Shown here: piece after piece, positions 54,786-62,147 of the stretch
Position numbering within the stretch: position 1 is the first letter of the stretch
Layout: each line of letters starts with the position of its first letter
Origin: a virus
Length of the DNA stretch: 64,000 nucleotides
Virus record (IMG/VR): IMGVR_UViG_3300030329_006583
Location: 124,001 to 188,000 of that record
Direction: 5' to 3' (one strand)
Notes under the pieces: generated by a model
Seen by the model: only the letters and a program-made list of their open reading frames with translations
Databases searched by the model: none
What the model was told of the DNA's origin: nothing
Translations under genes and position numbers: made by a program

Positions 54786-55450
54786 TACACCACCCCTCGA
54801 TAGAACATGTTGCTGCACTCCATTAACAAAATTTCTTTGGATGGGAGTGTAGTAGTTCTAATACGTGATCTTTGAATCATCTCCCCACTCTTTGGTACAT
54901 CATAGGCTAGCCACGGATTTTTTCCGCGGCGGTTTTTGGGCAACCTCTTGTCTTCTCTCCTCGTAATCAAACAAATGGGGGAACCTTCAATAATGTCAAA
55001 CAATACCGCACATGCCTGAAGCTTTTCTTCAAAGGTTAATTCATAAAACCTTTTATCGTATAGAGCACCACCCACCTTCAGGATCTCCAGGATGGTATCG
55101 CTCACAGGTTTGACATGTTCTACGCACGGAAAATTGTCATCTGTGGAACGATTCCAGTGATTGTGTTTTTTTCCCAAACCCCGAATTTTTCGGATAACCT
55201 TGGCCACTAGTTCGGTACCTTCATAGTCGGTCAGCAGCGCCGCCAAACCATCCACGTTAGCACGTGCCTCTAATTTGTGTAATTCCCCTACCATGTCATC
55301 AGAAATATACCATTCCACGTAATTTTCAAATAAACGCAAAATTCTATCAATTTTTCTTTTTGCCCCTAAATCATGTGGGCATCTTTTAAATTCAAACAAC
55401 CACGGATGCAATGATTCCACAAAGGCTAAAAATCTAGATGAATTCATACG
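54785..55450 (-). CDS. Unknown protein, 221 residues
   Basis: ATG 55450 (GAGGGTATACGT upstream). Helical N-terminus (LAFVESLHPWLFEFKRC), centre GLGKKHNHWNRSTDD, a C-terminal basic stretch (RREDKRLPKNRRGKNPWL). Own promoter at 55475-55502. No family recognised. Confidence 0.65.
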   Translation of the reverse strand, partial: RMNSSRFLAFVESLHPWLFEFKRCPHDLGAKRKIDRILRLFENYVEWYISDDMVGELHKLEARANVDGLAALLTDYEGTELVAKVIRKIRGLGKKHNHWNRSTDDNFPCVEHVKPVSDTILEILKVGGALYDKRFYELTFEEKLQACAVLFDIIEGSPICLITRREDKRLPKNRRGKNPWLAYDVPKSGEMIQRSRIRTTTLPSKEILLMECSNMFYRGVV

Positions 55451-55474
55451 TATACCCTCGTCCATTCCTTCTTA

Positions 55475-55502
55475 TTATAACTTAATAAGGAAAAATTTGC
55501 AT
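55475..55502 (-). promoter_or_regulatory. Promoter, TGCAAA/TATAAT class
   Basis: ATGCAAA, 16-base spacer, TATAAT (55480-55475). The 120 bases between the two genes here are AT-rich and otherwise featureless. Confidence 0.7.
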
Positions 55503-55589
55503 AAATTTGAGTTAATTTTTTAAAAATTAAGATAATTAAAAGCAATAATGATAAATGAAGGGATATGTGGGGGAAAGTTGTGAATTTCC

Positions 55590-55838
55590 CTATTTTTCTT
55601 CCTTGGATTTGGCGCTCCATTGATCTTTGGGCAATAATTTTTCAATTTTGAACTTTAAGATAGATTTTCCATTGACTGTAGGGTGTCCATGTTCATCTTC
55701 ACCAATTTCTTTTACAATTGTGCGCTTATTTTTAAATCTTCCGGTTAAAATCACATCGCCCGGCTCAAGATCTAACGTTAACGCTTCACGAATAAGATTT
55801 CTTAATTTTTTATTGGTGGTTTTCATTTTAGCCTTCAT
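55590..55838 (-). CDS. Capsid-targeting-like peptide fused to SH3-like protein
   Basis: 82 residues from ATG 55838. MKTTNKKLRNLIREALTLD is the shared amphipathic peptide (IRE site), followed by LEPGDVILTGRFKNKRTIVKEIGEDE, a GDVI/GxV SH3-like segment. It is the one gene that joins the two families of this window. Confidence 0.65.
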   Translation of the reverse strand: MKAKMKTTNKKLRNLIREALTLDLEPGDVILTGRFKNKRTIVKEIGEDEHGHPTVNGKSILKFKIEKLLPKDQWSAKSKEEK

Positions 55839-55974
55839 CCTTGTTCCACGGAGCATTTGAATCTTCTATCATAGAAACTATGCTCTTTTCAAACCCCCGT
55901 GCCGCAAGCCATGCCCCCACAAACATCCCGGTACTAGTGCAAAAAATAATTAGCAGCACAATCCCCCAGCTCAC
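55828..55974 (-). CDS. 48-residue membrane peptide, GTG start
   Basis: GTG 55974 with GGGGC upstream, overlapping the previous stop. A hydrophobic helix (WGIVLLIIFCTSTGMFVGAWL), then an acidic tail. Confidence 0.58.
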   Translation of the reverse strand: MSWGIVLLIIFCTSTGMFVGAWLAARGFEKSIVSMIEDSNAPWNKDEG

Positions 55975-56210
55975 TTGATAGCCCCTTTTATCTCAGCATG
56001 CAAATCTTGGGCTTTTTTTAACAATTCGGGATCTGGAGGGTTGTCCCATTCCCCCCACAGAGCCGCAACAACGTCAGACATCGCATCAGAAGCGACCTGG
56101 AAAGGATCACTATTGGATTGTGATGGCTGTGCAGCAGGTTTCTTGCCCCAGAATTCTTCCAGCACAGACTCCTTAATGATTCTTCTGAGTTGTTTCTTTG
56201 AGACTTTCAT
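55971..56210 (-). CDS. Protein with capsid-targeting-like N-terminus
   Basis: 79 residues from ATG 56210 (GGAGAAG upstream). MKVSKKQLRRIIKESVLEEFWG, with IKE as possible cleavage site; the rest is acidic and helical (DAMSDVVAALWGEWDNPPDPELLKKAQ). Confidence 0.65.
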   Translation of the reverse strand: MKVSKKQLRRIIKESVLEEFWGKKPAAQPSQSNSDPFQVASDAMSDVVAALWGEWDNPPDPELLKKAQDLHAEIKGAIK

Positions 56211-56644
56211 CTTCTCCACCTTCCCCCACCGAACACGCTTCGAAAGAGCTCGTCAGTTTCTTCCCATGACAAGGAGTCAATATAATTAGTGAGACCGACA
56301 CCATAGCCTCTTTCTGGGAGAGTCGCCAATACATCTTCTTGAATTTCTTTCCAGGTATATTTGACACCCGGCTCGCGGATTCCCTTCCACCAGCTTATAA
56401 GTTGCTGCTTGACTTTGGGATCAACTGGAGTCATTGCTTCCTTGATGATTCTTCTGAGCTGGTGCCTGGTAATTCTTATTTCTTTGAGCTCTTCCTCTTC
56501 TTCATCCTTGTCAATTATAGCTTTCTGGAGTTCATCCGGTAACTTTGTTTGGTCACCCTGGAGGGCCGGATCAGCATTGTACTTGATGGTTGCCTCGGCT
56601 TCTTCCCGGATGATTCTTCTGAGTTGTCTCTTTGTGATTTTCAT
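56207..56644 (-). CDS. Protein with two capsid-targeting-like peptides
   Basis: 145 residues from ATG 56644. MKITKRQLRRIIREEAE at residue 1 and a second copy IRITRHQLRRIIKEAM at about residue 49, separated by an acidic stretch. The C-terminal part has WKGIREPGVKYTWKEIQEDVLATLPERG and FRSVFGGGRWRR. The tandem peptides suggest a polyprotein cut at each site, or a fusion of two such genes. Confidence 0.68.
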   Translation of the reverse strand: MKITKRQLRRIIREEAEATIKYNADPALQGDQTKLPDELQKAIIDKDEEEEELKEIRITRHQLRRIIKEAMTPVDPKVKQQLISWWKGIREPGVKYTWKEIQEDVLATLPERGYGVGLTNYIDSLSWEETDELFRSVFGGGRWRR

Positions 56645-57096
56645 CGATTCGGTCCTTCTGCCCACACCATAAAATTATGCAAGAACCACGGTGGGATAAC
56701 AACATCACCCACGTTCCGACCGGTGGCGATCACATCGTCTTGCCCGGTGCCGGAGCCAATGGCCATAACAGTGAGCTTCTCATTTTCGGGTACCACAACC
56801 CATTCTGCTATGCTTTCCCCTTCGTAACGAGCTAATTCAACCGGAGCTTGAGCCATGATGACATCCCCTCGTCGCACGTAATCCCTGATCTCTTTTGGTG
56901 ACATCATGATTTCTTCAGGATTTTGAATCTCTTCTCGCAATAGCGTTTCTCTAATAAGCTGTTTAAGCTTTGTTTTTGTAATTTTCACCACTCTCTCCTT
57001 GACCTGGCCTTGTTTTTCTTCGTCTTCCCATTTCTGTGCCATTTCAGGATCATTGGCCCACATCCACCGTCTCTGTTTTTCTGATTTAAAAGGCAT
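56641..57096 (-). CDS. KSEKQRRWMWAN protein with internal targeting-like peptide
   Basis: 151 residues. N-terminal MPFKSEKQRRWMWANDPEM is a motif recurrent in proteins of large tailed phages; then an internal VKITKTKLKQLIRETLLREE at about residue 37. The C-terminal domain (GDVIMAQAPVELARYEG..IPPWFLHNFMVWAEG) is unrecognised. Cleavage at the internal site would release the C-terminal domain. Confidence 0.68.
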   Translation of the reverse strand: MPFKSEKQRRWMWANDPEMAQKWEDEEKQGQVKERVVKITKTKLKQLIRETLLREEIQNPEEIMMSPKEIRDYVRRGDVIMAQAPVELARYEGESIAEWVVVPENEKLTVMAIGSGTGQDDVIATGRNVGDVVIPPWFLHNFMVWAEGPNR

Positions 57097-57762
57097 TTAA
57101 AATTCCTCGCTATCCCTTTCCACAATGTATGCGCCTGTTCCACCCGTACCGGAATTCAAAGAATCCTCAGCGGTTTCATATGATAAAAAGATCATAGGTT
57201 GACCTGTGTGGGTGGTAACTTCCTGTCCTGCGGGTGTATAAATAACATATTCCTCAAAATTGTCACTTTCACTTATCGGTACGCCTAAGGCCGGGGCCAG
57301 ATTTTCTTCAAGGGATTCACACATCTCTAAAGGGGTGTTATCTTGTCCCTTGGCCAGGCGCCGGCTTTTATCCACCTGACCTTTATACTCTTTGGGATCA
57401 ACCACTTCCCCGTGTCCCCACGCTCGACCTTGATGATGTGCCAAATCTTCAGGGGTACCAGGCCAGGGCTGCCCTTCAATATGCCCCTTAGGGAGATCGG
57501 CATAGTATCCTTCTTCTTTTATAATTTTTCTCAATTGTTTGAGTGTTATTTTCATTTTGGTTTCCATAATTTTTCCATGAATGGCAAAGTGAGAATTAAG
57601 CGACCAAAAAAACCGTTTCAGTTCTCCAAAAGGAACCTTTCCATAAGCATCATTTGCTGCATCTAGGATAGCCTGTAGTTTTGGGCGTCTCTGCGATCTG
57701 CTTGGCGCTGCATTTAGCTCTTCATTAATGATCTTTCTTAATTGGCGCTTGGTTAATCTCAC
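57097..57762 (-). CDS. Protein with two capsid-targeting-like peptides
   Basis: 221 residues. MRLTKRQLRKIINEELN at residue 1 and METKMKITLKQLRKIIKEEGY at about residue 65, then a polar domain ending SGTGGTGAYIVERDSEEF. Like the 145-residue gene, it carries two signals. Confidence 0.68.
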   Translation of the reverse strand: MRLTKRQLRKIINEELNAAPSRSQRRPKLQAILDAANDAYGKVPFGELKRFFWSLNSHFAIHGKIMETKMKITLKQLRKIIKEEGYYADLPKGHIEGQPWPGTPEDLAHHQGRAWGHGEVVDPKEYKGQVDKSRRLAKGQDNTPLEMCESLEENLAPALGVPISESDNFEEYVIYTPAGQEVTTHTGQPMIFLSYETAEDSLNSGTGGTGAYIVERDSEEF

Positions 57763-57763
57763 T

Positions 57764-58000
57764 TTAAACCCTACCTGTTCTGCGTTTCCACGCCATGATC
57801 ATCTTATCCACGTCATGTAGATTCGAATCTTGGTGTTTTTCCCATAATTGCCGGGGGGACATCGTTAACCCATGTTTCCGCACCAAATCTGTTGCATCAT
57901 CCATTGTGAATGTTCCACCTATGTCATGATGATAAGAGCGATACTGTTCCCTTAGGGCCTTCCTAATCAATGTTCTAAGATGTTTGCCCTGGATATTCAC
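57764..58000 (-). CDS. Protein with capsid-targeting-like N-terminus
   Basis: 78 residues: MNIQGKHLRTLIRKALREQYR, possible LRE site; then a His-rich helical remainder (YHHDIGGTF, LRKHGLTMSPRQLWEKH). Confidence 0.64.
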   Translation of the reverse strand: MNIQGKHLRTLIRKALREQYRSYHHDIGGTFTMDDATDLVRKHGLTMSPRQLWEKHQDSNLHDVDKMIMAWKRRTGRV

Positions 58001-58002
58001 GC

Positions 58003-58326
58003 CTACATTTCCCCCATAGATTCCGCTAATCCCTCAGCGGCTCCTCTCAACCTACCGGCATCAAGGACGAGCTCATCGACACTTCTCCCTAACGATGCGT
58101 GATCTCCATCCTCCAACCACCCACTGTCGACATAATCCTCTGCAATACCCTCAAGCAGGTCCTCGACCTGCTTCAAACGTGTTGCAAATTCAGCGTAAGA
58201 TTGGGGATCGCCACTCTCTGTTCTAGAAGCAGCAATATTATCTTCAATTGCGGCGGCGATGCCAAGATCTGCCGGGGTCATCTGTTCCCTAATAATTCTT
58301 TTGAGTTGTTTCTTTGTAATTTTCAT
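58003..58326 (-). CDS. Protein with capsid-targeting-like N-terminus
   Basis: 107 residues from ATG 58326: MKITKKQLKRIIREQM, then an acidic helical body (EFATRLKQVEDLLEGIAEDYVDSG). Confidence 0.66.
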   Translation of the reverse strand: MKITKKQLKRIIREQMTPADLGIAAAIEDNIAASRTESGDPQSYAEFATRLKQVEDLLEGIAEDYVDSGWLEDGDHASLGRSVDELVLDAGRLRGAAEGLAESMGEM

Positions 58327-58454
58327 TATAATATCACCCACCCTAAAATCAAACCTTTAAAAAACGCCAACCACAACAGCTGATAGTTGGACCAATTGGT
58401 TTTATCTTGAACACATTTTATGCATCCTTTGTGCCATTCAATAAATTTATTCAT
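58326..58454 (-). CDS. 42-residue membrane peptide
   Basis: TAATG overlaps at both ends. MNKFIEWHKGCIKCVQDK (CIKC), then a hydrophobic helix (YQLLWLAFFKGLILGWVIL). Confidence 0.6.
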   Translation of the reverse strand: MNKFIEWHKGCIKCVQDKTNWSNYQLLWLAFFKGLILGWVIL

Positions 58455-58675
58455 TACCTACTCGCGTGATATGCTTGTAATGCATCTTCAGCATCACCTT
58501 TTGTGTCATAAGTTTGAGGCCAGAATTTGCCTGTTTTATTAGAAATAATACGCCACTTACCTTTGGAATCTTGATCAATACAACCAGATTCAGGGCACTT
58601 CCCCTTACCTGATTTATCTTCCAAAAGCAGCGCTTGTCTGATAATATTTCTTAAATGTGTTTCGTTAATTCGCAT
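58454..58675 (-). CDS. Protein with capsid-targeting-like N-terminus
   Basis: 73 residues: MRINETHLRNIIRQALLLED with LLE as the possible site, then KCPESGCIDQDSKGKWRIISNKTGK. It is first in transcription order of the run 58.7-55.6 kb. Confidence 0.64.
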   Translation of the reverse strand: MRINETHLRNIIRQALLLEDKSGKGKCPESGCIDQDSKGKWRIISNKTGKFWPQTYDTKGDAEDALQAYHASR

Positions 58676-58743
58676 GATTCCTCACTTATCCTGATAAGTT
58701 GTTTATAATTATCACGACAAAAGGAAAAATGCTACTTGAGGGC

Positions 58744-58929
58744 TTAAACAGTTTCACCTCGTAACCACCTATTTTTTTGGTGTTCTGAGATTTGTTCGTA
58801 AAGCTTTGGATTACACTCCCGGCAGACGGCTTTAAAGTGTTTGGTGTGTAAGTTTCCGACAATTGCGCAACTACGAGTGTTATCGCAAGAATGACATTCC
58901 CAAATCCGAATAGACTTTTTAGATTGCAT
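58744..58929 (-). CDS. Small zinc-ribbon protein
   Basis: 61 residues from ATG 58929 (GGAGG upstream). WECHSCDNTRSCAIVG...CRECNPKLYEQ: CxxC and CxxC pairs as in nucleic-acid-binding ribbons. Confidence 0.68.
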   Translation of the reverse strand: MQSKKSIRIWECHSCDNTRSCAIVGNLHTKHFKAVCRECNPKLYEQISEHQKNRWLRGETV

Positions 58930-59008
58930 GGCAACCTCCATACTCTGTGGTTAAAAAATGGAATGGAATTTATAAGTGAATATTGGCATCTTCTTATGAA
59001 GTGCTAAG

Positions 59009-59032
59009 GAGACGGGGCATATGCCCCGTCTC
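59009..59032. other. Perfect 24-bp palindrome
   Basis: GAGACGGGGCAT and its complement, both strands identical. It lies between two small genes. No T-run follows on the minus strand (CCTTAGC), so it is either a T-less terminator hairpin or a dimer-binding site. The rest of the gap 58930-59075 is AT-rich with nothing recognised. Confidence 0.55.
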
Positions 59033-59075
59033 GGTGTTATAATTTAATTATAACCGTGAAAGTAATAGTGTGTAA

Positions 59076-59171
59076 TTAAAAAAAGACGACAGTCATCATA
59101 ACCGCCAGCGAGGCAATTGCAGTAATGATTTGCAAGAACTGAATGTCATCATCACCCATAATGTTACGCAT
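59076..59171 (-). CDS. 31-residue membrane peptide
   Basis: ATG 59171 behind AGGAG. MRNIMGDDDIQF, then LQIITAIASLAVMMTVVFF, one hydrophobic helix. Overlaps the previous gene by 8 bases. Confidence 0.58.
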   Translation of the reverse strand: MRNIMGDDDIQFLQIITAIASLAVMMTVVFF

Positions 59172-59361
59172 GGTTTTTCTCCTTCGTGTTGTAAGTCCTA
59201 AGTTCAATCTTTCCCGGCATCAAAACCACCAGGTGCTCTTGTGGGTATTCTTCCCTAAATCTCCTTTCAGCCTGATCGTAATCAAAACCCGCATGCAATG
59301 TATGCTTGATAGGGTGGGTTTTGTTTCCTTCTAGACTTACAGAGGTCCAAATCCTACTCAT
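59164..59361 (-). CDS. Small unknown protein
   Basis: 65 residues: MSRIWTSVSLEGNKTHPIKHTLHAGFDYDQAERRFREEYPQ. Beta N-terminus, polar helix; unknown. Confidence 0.62.
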   Translation of the reverse strand: MSRIWTSVSLEGNKTHPIKHTLHAGFDYDQAERRFREEYPQEHLVVLMPGKIELRTYNTKEKNHA

Positions 59362-59403
59362 CTTTTTATCCTTGTATAATGGTTTTTTTGATTTAAATTG
59401 AAA

Positions 59404-59733
59404 TTATTTTCCGTAAGGAGTAGCTAAACCTTCAGATATCAACCACTTATTGACATTGACATCGTCAATAAAAATCTCTGCCAACCACCGACCGTACTTC
59501 CCGCGCTTATCTTTCTGGGTACGGATGACAACAGTTTTATTCCCTATTTTTTCACGTAATTGATCACGACTAATTAAACCGGTAGGACGTGATTCCCCTC
59601 TAATTTCAGGTGCATTGATACCCAACAATCGCAGTTTTTGTTTGCGTAACGTTACCCCAAACCCAAGATCAATGTCTGCGGTAACTGTGTCTCCATCATA
59701 GACCCTGCATATGTACGCTCGATATTCAAACAT
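59404..59733 (-). CDS. Thermonuclease (staphylococcal nuclease fold)
   Basis: 109 residues, short for the family (usually about 150). VYDGDTVTADID, KLRLLGINAPEIRG (catalytic Arg and acid), KDKRGKYGRWLAEIFID (second Arg) and NVNKWLISEGLATPYGK. Expected to hydrolyse DNA or RNA with calcium. There is no signal peptide, so it acts inside the cell. Upstream is a 186-base gap. Confidence 0.93.
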   Translation of the reverse strand: MFEYRAYICRVYDGDTVTADIDLGFGVTLRKQKLRLLGINAPEIRGESRPTGLISRDQLREKIGNKTVVIRTQKDKRGKYGRWLAEIFIDDVNVNKWLISEGLATPYGK

Positions 59734-59919
59734 TATGTTTCTAATTTCCCCGACTCTCTTACCGGTTTCCTTTAAAGGCGAACGATTTGTGAGGTATGTG
59801 AACCTGTTTTGTCGTTCCTCTGGCTTTCAATAGTTTCTTTTCGGTTACTGGCTTAATGCGGTCACCTAATATATTCTCCCTTGCTTTATTTATTTTATTT
59901 GTTATATTAATATCAGTGT
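59734..59919 (-). other. Gap between thermonuclease and nucleotidyltransferase paralogue
   Basis: One open frame (about 59756-59905: TEKKLLKARGTTKQVHIPHK) reads like protein but has no ATG, GTG or ribosome site in place. Otherwise AT-rich, no hairpin seen. Confidence 0.4.
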
Positions 59920-60390
59920 TTATATAGCATCATCTTCCTCGGGTTTTTTGCCATGCGCAAAAATTGTTGCTTTGTGAAGAACATCACGCACACGTTGTTT
60001 TTCATTATCTCCCAGCAACCACAACATTCCAATGCCCTCCTTCTTGCAAACCTCGACCTCCGGGGTATTGGCCAAAGTGCGTTTTCCCCCATTTCCAAAA
60101 AAGTCAGGCTTCAAACTCTGCAATGCCTTGCAAACATCACCGTTGGAATCATCCACTGAAACAACATCAATCACACCAGGAATGTTTTCCAAGATTTTTT
60201 TCCGGCGTTCCCACGTCATCCAACATCCCAAATGTCTGGCCTGATCACACCAATTATCGCTATTGAGAATGATAACAACATCCCCGTATTGTGCAGCATC
60301 TAGAATCATGGACACTTGACCTTCAGTCGGTGGATCAAACCCACCACTCAAGGCAATAATAGGTCTTTTATCGGGTTCCTTGCTGCTCAT
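59920..60390 (-). CDS. Degenerate RfaE-type nucleotidyltransferase paralogue
   Basis: 156 residues. It aligns through its length with 44694-45104: IALSGGFDPPTEGQVSMI against SGGFDPLHVGHVNMI, ILNSDNWCDQ, DDSNGDVCKALQSLKPDFFGNGGKRTLANTPEVEVC. The HxGH motif is replaced by TEGQ, so both catalytic histidines are missing and activity on nucleotides is doubtful. The C-terminus carries a LHKATIFAHGKK extension. Promoter at 60397-60424 places +1 at the ATG. Confidence 0.82.
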   Translation of the reverse strand: MSSKEPDKRPIIALSGGFDPPTEGQVSMILDAAQYGDVVIILNSDNWCDQARHLGCWMTWERRKKILENIPGVIDVVSVDDSNGDVCKALQSLKPDFFGNGGKRTLANTPEVEVCKKEGIGMLWLLGDNEKQRVRDVLHKATIFAHGKKPEEDDAI

Positions 60391-60396
60391 ATCTAG

Positions 60397-60424
60397 ATTG
60401 TATCACAAATAAAAGTTATTTACA
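60397..60424 (-). promoter_or_regulatory. Promoter, TGTAAA/TACAAT variant
   Basis: CGTGTAAA, 16-base spacer, TACAAT (60402-60397). Six bases separate the -10 from ATG 60390, so the transcript would be leaderless. Confidence 0.55.
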
Positions 60425-60443
60425 CGTATTTCAGCAATATTGT

Positions 60444-61301
60444 TTAAGGTACCGTCAAATGAGATAACTGCCCTCCGGCAATCCAATTCTCATCACACCT
60501 GCCCTTAACGCCGGCCACAGTTCCACTACCTGTCCATTGCCAAACATCCCAATGGCTCCAGTTAGGTACCTTGCGCTCCGCGTCCACACCTTCATTATAA
60601 CTAGCCAACCAAAGAGGATAATCCTTTAACTTTTTGAGACTGCTGCTACTGGCGCGTTTCATATAAGAATCCCAATACCATTTCGCAGTATAGATTAAAG
60701 GCCTCACCCTTTCGCGACAGCTTACCTCTTCCAACCATGCTATGGCCCAATCAATGTTGAGTTGATCGTCGGTTTTCATCCCAGCTTCCAAATCTAACAC
60801 CGGAAGAAGATCCCCGCACTTGATACCACCCACCTTGTTGGCTGCGTTTAAAAAATTTTCCACTTCATCATGTGCATCTTGTATGGTACCACCATTGGTA
60901 TCGGGTCGACCAAAATGATAAAATCCCACAGTGATACCATGATCACGACACCCCTTAACTTTTTCTTCATAGCCGGGATTAACGTGAGTGGTACCTTCAG
61001 TGAGCTTAATCCAAGCATGTTTTACACCGCCGGCAGCCACCTTTGCAAAATCAACAGTTCCATTATGCCGACTTAAGTCAATTGCAGGTAATACCGGAAT
61101 ACCGAGTGAGCCAAGAGTCTGAGGACCGGCAATACCGTCCACTGTCAGGTTGTTAAAACTTTGATACTCTTTAACGGCTTTTTCTGTCTTGGATCCAAAT
61201 TTGCCATCCACTGCCAAGCCTTTAAGCACAAATTGTGCCTGCAACCTGGCCACTTCCTGACCGCTGTCACCCTTTCTTAATGTGTATACCATGCTGCTCA
61301 T
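60444..61301 (-). CDS. Endolysin: peptidoglycan-binding domain plus GH25 lysozyme
   Basis: 285 residues. PG_binding_1 repeat at about 8-66 (LRKGDSGQEVARLQAQF, DGKFGSKTEKAVKEYQ, TVDGIAGPQTLGSL), then GH25 (about 70-285) with AIDLSRHNG, AWIKLTEGT, VGFYHFGRP, LLPVLDLEAG and WQWTGSG. The Asp and Glu of DLE are the expected catalytic pair. It cleaves host murein for lysis or during entry. It overlaps the HAD gene by 4 bases (ATGA), ribosome site GAGGAG. No holin is identified next to it. Confidence 0.95.
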   Translation of the reverse strand: MSSMVYTLRKGDSGQEVARLQAQFVLKGLAVDGKFGSKTEKAVKEYQSFNNLTVDGIAGPQTLGSLGIPVLPAIDLSRHNGTVDFAKVAAGGVKHAWIKLTEGTTHVNPGYEEKVKGCRDHGITVGFYHFGRPDTNGGTIQDAHDEVENFLNAANKVGGIKCGDLLPVLDLEAGMKTDDQLNIDWAIAWLEEVSCRERVRPLIYTAKWYWDSYMKRASSSSLKKLKDYPLWLASYNEGVDAERKVPNWSHWDVWQWTGSGTVAGVKGRCDENWIAGGQLSHLTVP

Positions 61302-61651
61302 AGCTCCTCGATTCTCTTTGCCTTATCATCAATCACTAAATCAAAGTGAGGTTTAGGATTGGGACTAGTGCCGGTGATCAATTCATGATATTTACATCCC
61401 CAAGCATTGAGCTGCGTTTTGGTATGCTCAGTATAATCCTTGCCTGATACCGATCCCCGCGCAGTCCAGTAAACCACACGCCATCCTTCATCAAACAGTT
61501 TGTTGATCTTGGAAATGTTGTCATGATTGGGTTCGGAAAGATCATAGCGACGTTTTCCGGAATAAAAGCAAATTGTTTCATCAATATCCACCAATGCTAC
61601 GCGTTGGCGATCACCAGTTGAAAACCTTTTGGCTTCATGAAACTCCACCAT
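61298..61651 (-). CDS. HAD-superfamily phosphatase
   Basis: 117 residues; AGGAGG before ATG 61651. VALVDIDETICFYSG (motif I), VVYWTARGSVSG (motif II) and FDLVIDDKAKRIEEL (motif III/IV) in a compact form without a cap. Probably a small-molecule phosphatase; the substrate is unknown. Confidence 0.85.
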   Translation of the reverse strand: MVEFHEAKRFSTGDRQRVALVDIDETICFYSGKRRYDLSEPNHDNISKINKLFDEGWRVVYWTARGSVSGKDYTEHTKTQLNAWGCKYHELITGTSPNPKPHFDLVIDDKAKRIEEL

Positions 61652-61663
61652 GTCAGCACCTCC

Positions 61664-62092
61664 TTATCCTACACTTACCAACTCTAGCTCAAAGTTAAGG
61701 GGTTTACCTGCTAGTGGGTGATTGAAATCCAATTGCACATTTGTTTCATCAAATCCTTCAATCTTCGCCATCATCTGCTGCCCCAATTCATTCTTACCAT
61801 ATACTGTGGCACCGGCCTGAAATTCAAAATCAGCCGGGAAACTATCGCGTGGTACAACTTGTTTTGCCTGTGGATTGTACTCGCCATATGCTTCCCCTGC
61901 CTCGAGACGAACTGTCTTTTTATCACCTACTGTCATTTGGCTGACGGCTACATCAAATCCACTAATCACCTGACCGGCACCTAGCATAAATCCCAGGGGA
62001 TCCCTGCTATAGGAGCTGTCAAACTCAGTTCCATCATCAAAGGTGCCACGATAGTGCACCGTAACCTTAGTACCATTTTCAATGTTGCTCAT
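61664..62092 (-). CDS. FKBP-type peptidyl-prolyl isomerase (SlyD-like)
   Basis: 142 residues from ATG 62092 (AAAGGA upstream). VTVHYRGTFDDGTEFDSSYSRDPLGFMLGAGQVI is the FKBP core, an insert-in-flap domain lies at about 65-120 (GEAYGEYNPQAKQVVPRDSFP), then HPLAGKPLNFELELV closes the fold. It would assist folding of phage proteins; no metal-binding His-rich tail as in E. coli SlyD. Confidence 0.95.
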   Translation of the reverse strand: MSNIENGTKVTVHYRGTFDDGTEFDSSYSRDPLGFMLGAGQVISGFDVAVSQMTVGDKKTVRLEAGEAYGEYNPQAKQVVPRDSFPADFEFQAGATVYGKNELGQQMMAKIEGFDETNVQLDFNHPLAGKPLNFELELVSVG

Positions 62093-62110
62093 TATTATCC
62101 TTTGTTTTAA

Positions 62111-62139
62111 ACGATAGGGTGCCCACCGTGCCCGCACCC
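62111..62139 (-). terminator. Possible terminator hairpin
   Basis: GGGTGC (minus 62139-62134) pairs with GCACCC (62122-62117) around an 11-base loop, followed by TATCGTTTAAAA. It is close to the FKBP ribosome site and could instead act on translation. Confidence 0.4.
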
Positions 62140-62147
62140 CCTAGGGG

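Noticed and set aside
59009-59032. Definite Rho-independent terminator
   Set aside because: The palindrome is perfect but no T-run follows on the minus strand, so only a palindrome is reported.
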